DNA of 64,000 bases from PNMQ01 sp964478775 (lineage in GTDB: Bacteria > Pseudomonadota > Alphaproteobacteria > Paracaedibacterales > CAIOTO01). The translations under genes and the position numbers were made by a program. Positions 63,669-64,000 of the stretch are shown here, in pieces. The notes beneath the pieces were generated by a model, which worked only from the letters and a program-made list of their open reading frames with translations, did not search any database and was not told the origin of the DNA. Position 1 is the stretch's first letter. Each line of letters starts with the position of its first letter. The stretch covers positions 1-64,000 of the forward strand of contig CAYZJC010000002.1 of the NCBI GenBank assembly GCA_964478775.1. The letters are read 5' to 3'.

Positions 63669-64000
63669 GTGGAACAAGTTTTAGCTAACAAGCAATCACA
63701 CAAAGTTTCTGGTGTTCTACCGTCATACTTTCCATTTTATTGTTATGGTCAAATTGCAAAAGCTAAGGGGGCAACCCTTATTCTTGTTGCGCGCGATGAT
63801 GATGTATATACCCTAGCCGACCAAATGCGTTGCTTTTTAAAGCATGACCAAGTGATAGCTTTTCCATCATGGGATTGTTTGCCTTATGACCGTGTGTCAC
63901 CAAGTCATGGGGTAACGCAAGAAAGATTGACTGCCTTATACACATTATTGACAACTCAAGAAAATTTTTTATGTGTTATAACGTCGATTGCAGGTCTTGG
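63669..64000 (+). CDS. mfd: Transcription-repair coupling factor Mfd (5' part)
   Basis: A frame that runs off the window starts at GTG 63669, with GGAG nine bases upstream, and has 110 codons here. It encodes the N-terminal UvrB-homology region of Mfd: LILVARDDDVYTLADQMRCF, then IAFPSWDCLPYDRVSPSHG, the family signature, then CVITSIAGL. Mfd removes RNA polymerase stalled at lesions and recruits UvrA. The helicase domains lie beyond the window. The SPSPEV-type motif is altered to SPSHGV. Confidence 0.9.
   Translation, partial: MEQVLANKQSHKVSGVLPSYFPFYCYGQIAKAKGATLILVARDDDVYTLADQMRCFLKHDQVIAFPSWDCLPYDRVSPSHGVTQERLTALYTLLTTQENFLCVITSIAGL

Overview
The window is a 64 kb piece of an AT-rich alphaproteobacterial chromosome, almost certainly from a host-associated bacterium. 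The alphaproteobacterial markers are PopZ, a bacterial Tim44-domain protein, a PmtA-type phospholipid methyltransferase and a CtrA-like site beside DnaA boxes. The host-associated markers are secreted ankyrin-type proteins, a tssF-tssG pair of type VI secretion baseplate genes, a ProP-like transporter and several decayed genes. A Holosporales-like or related intracellular lineage fits, but that placement is inference. Two runs of N (29677-29713 and 49039-49048) show that this is a draft assembly.

Layout. 0-11.6 kb (+): a ProP-like MFS transporter, rluC, then a chemoreceptor island of three methyl-accepting chemotaxis proteins. Two secreted proteins of unknown function sit inside the island, one coiled-coil and one with 63-bp proline-rich repeats. 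The middle receptor is split by a -1 frameshift on a U UUU UUA-type heptamer. 11.7-14.8 kb: tatD, a gene-poor stretch with a palindromic repeat, rsmE and ubiA. 14.8-24.3 kb (all -): a FliS-like gene, nuoJKLM, metK, an OmpA/MotB-like protein, popZ and mrp. 24.4-24.7 kb: four perfect DnaA boxes and a full CtrA-type site, where gene direction diverges and the G/C strand bias appears to switch. This is the best candidate for the chromosomal origin. 24.8-34.3 kb (all +): the envelope operon bamA-skp-lpxD-fabZ-lpxA, then gltX, erpA and lptD.

34.4-36.6 kb (-): tim44-like, dapB and pmtA. 36.8-42.5 kb (+): tssF, tssG, a secreted ankyrin protein and a lone yejB permease. 42.6-46.2 kb (-): cheA (with its own receiver domain), cheW and a degenerate cheY-like gene. 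46.4-51.3 kb (-): a small secreted protein and lepA-yqaA-rsmA-prmC. 51.5-54.8 kb (+): a CZB zinc-binding chemoreceptor relic with an in-frame stop, infC (frameshifted, probable AUA start), secG and pyrG. 54.8-55.5 kb: a second copy of the palindromic repeat and a G-rich hairpin region. 55.5-59.5 kb (-): rimI, tsaB, a BepA-like protease and a secreted unknown. 59.7-64 kb (+): tRNA-Arg(CCT), bamB, der, trpS and the start of mfd.

The genes fall into themes. Outer-membrane biogenesis is covered by BamA, BamB, Skp, LpxD, LpxA, FabZ, LptD and a BepA-like protease. Chemosensing is covered by three MCPs, CheA, CheW, a CheY-like protein and the CZB relic. The rest are translation and RNA modification, respiration, and host-interaction candidates. 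I found no CRISPR array, intact transposase, rRNA or prophage. No clearly new defence or metabolic system is visible. The most interesting signals are the putative origin, the two -1 frameshifts, the AUA start of infC and the chemoreceptor island with its embedded secreted proteins.
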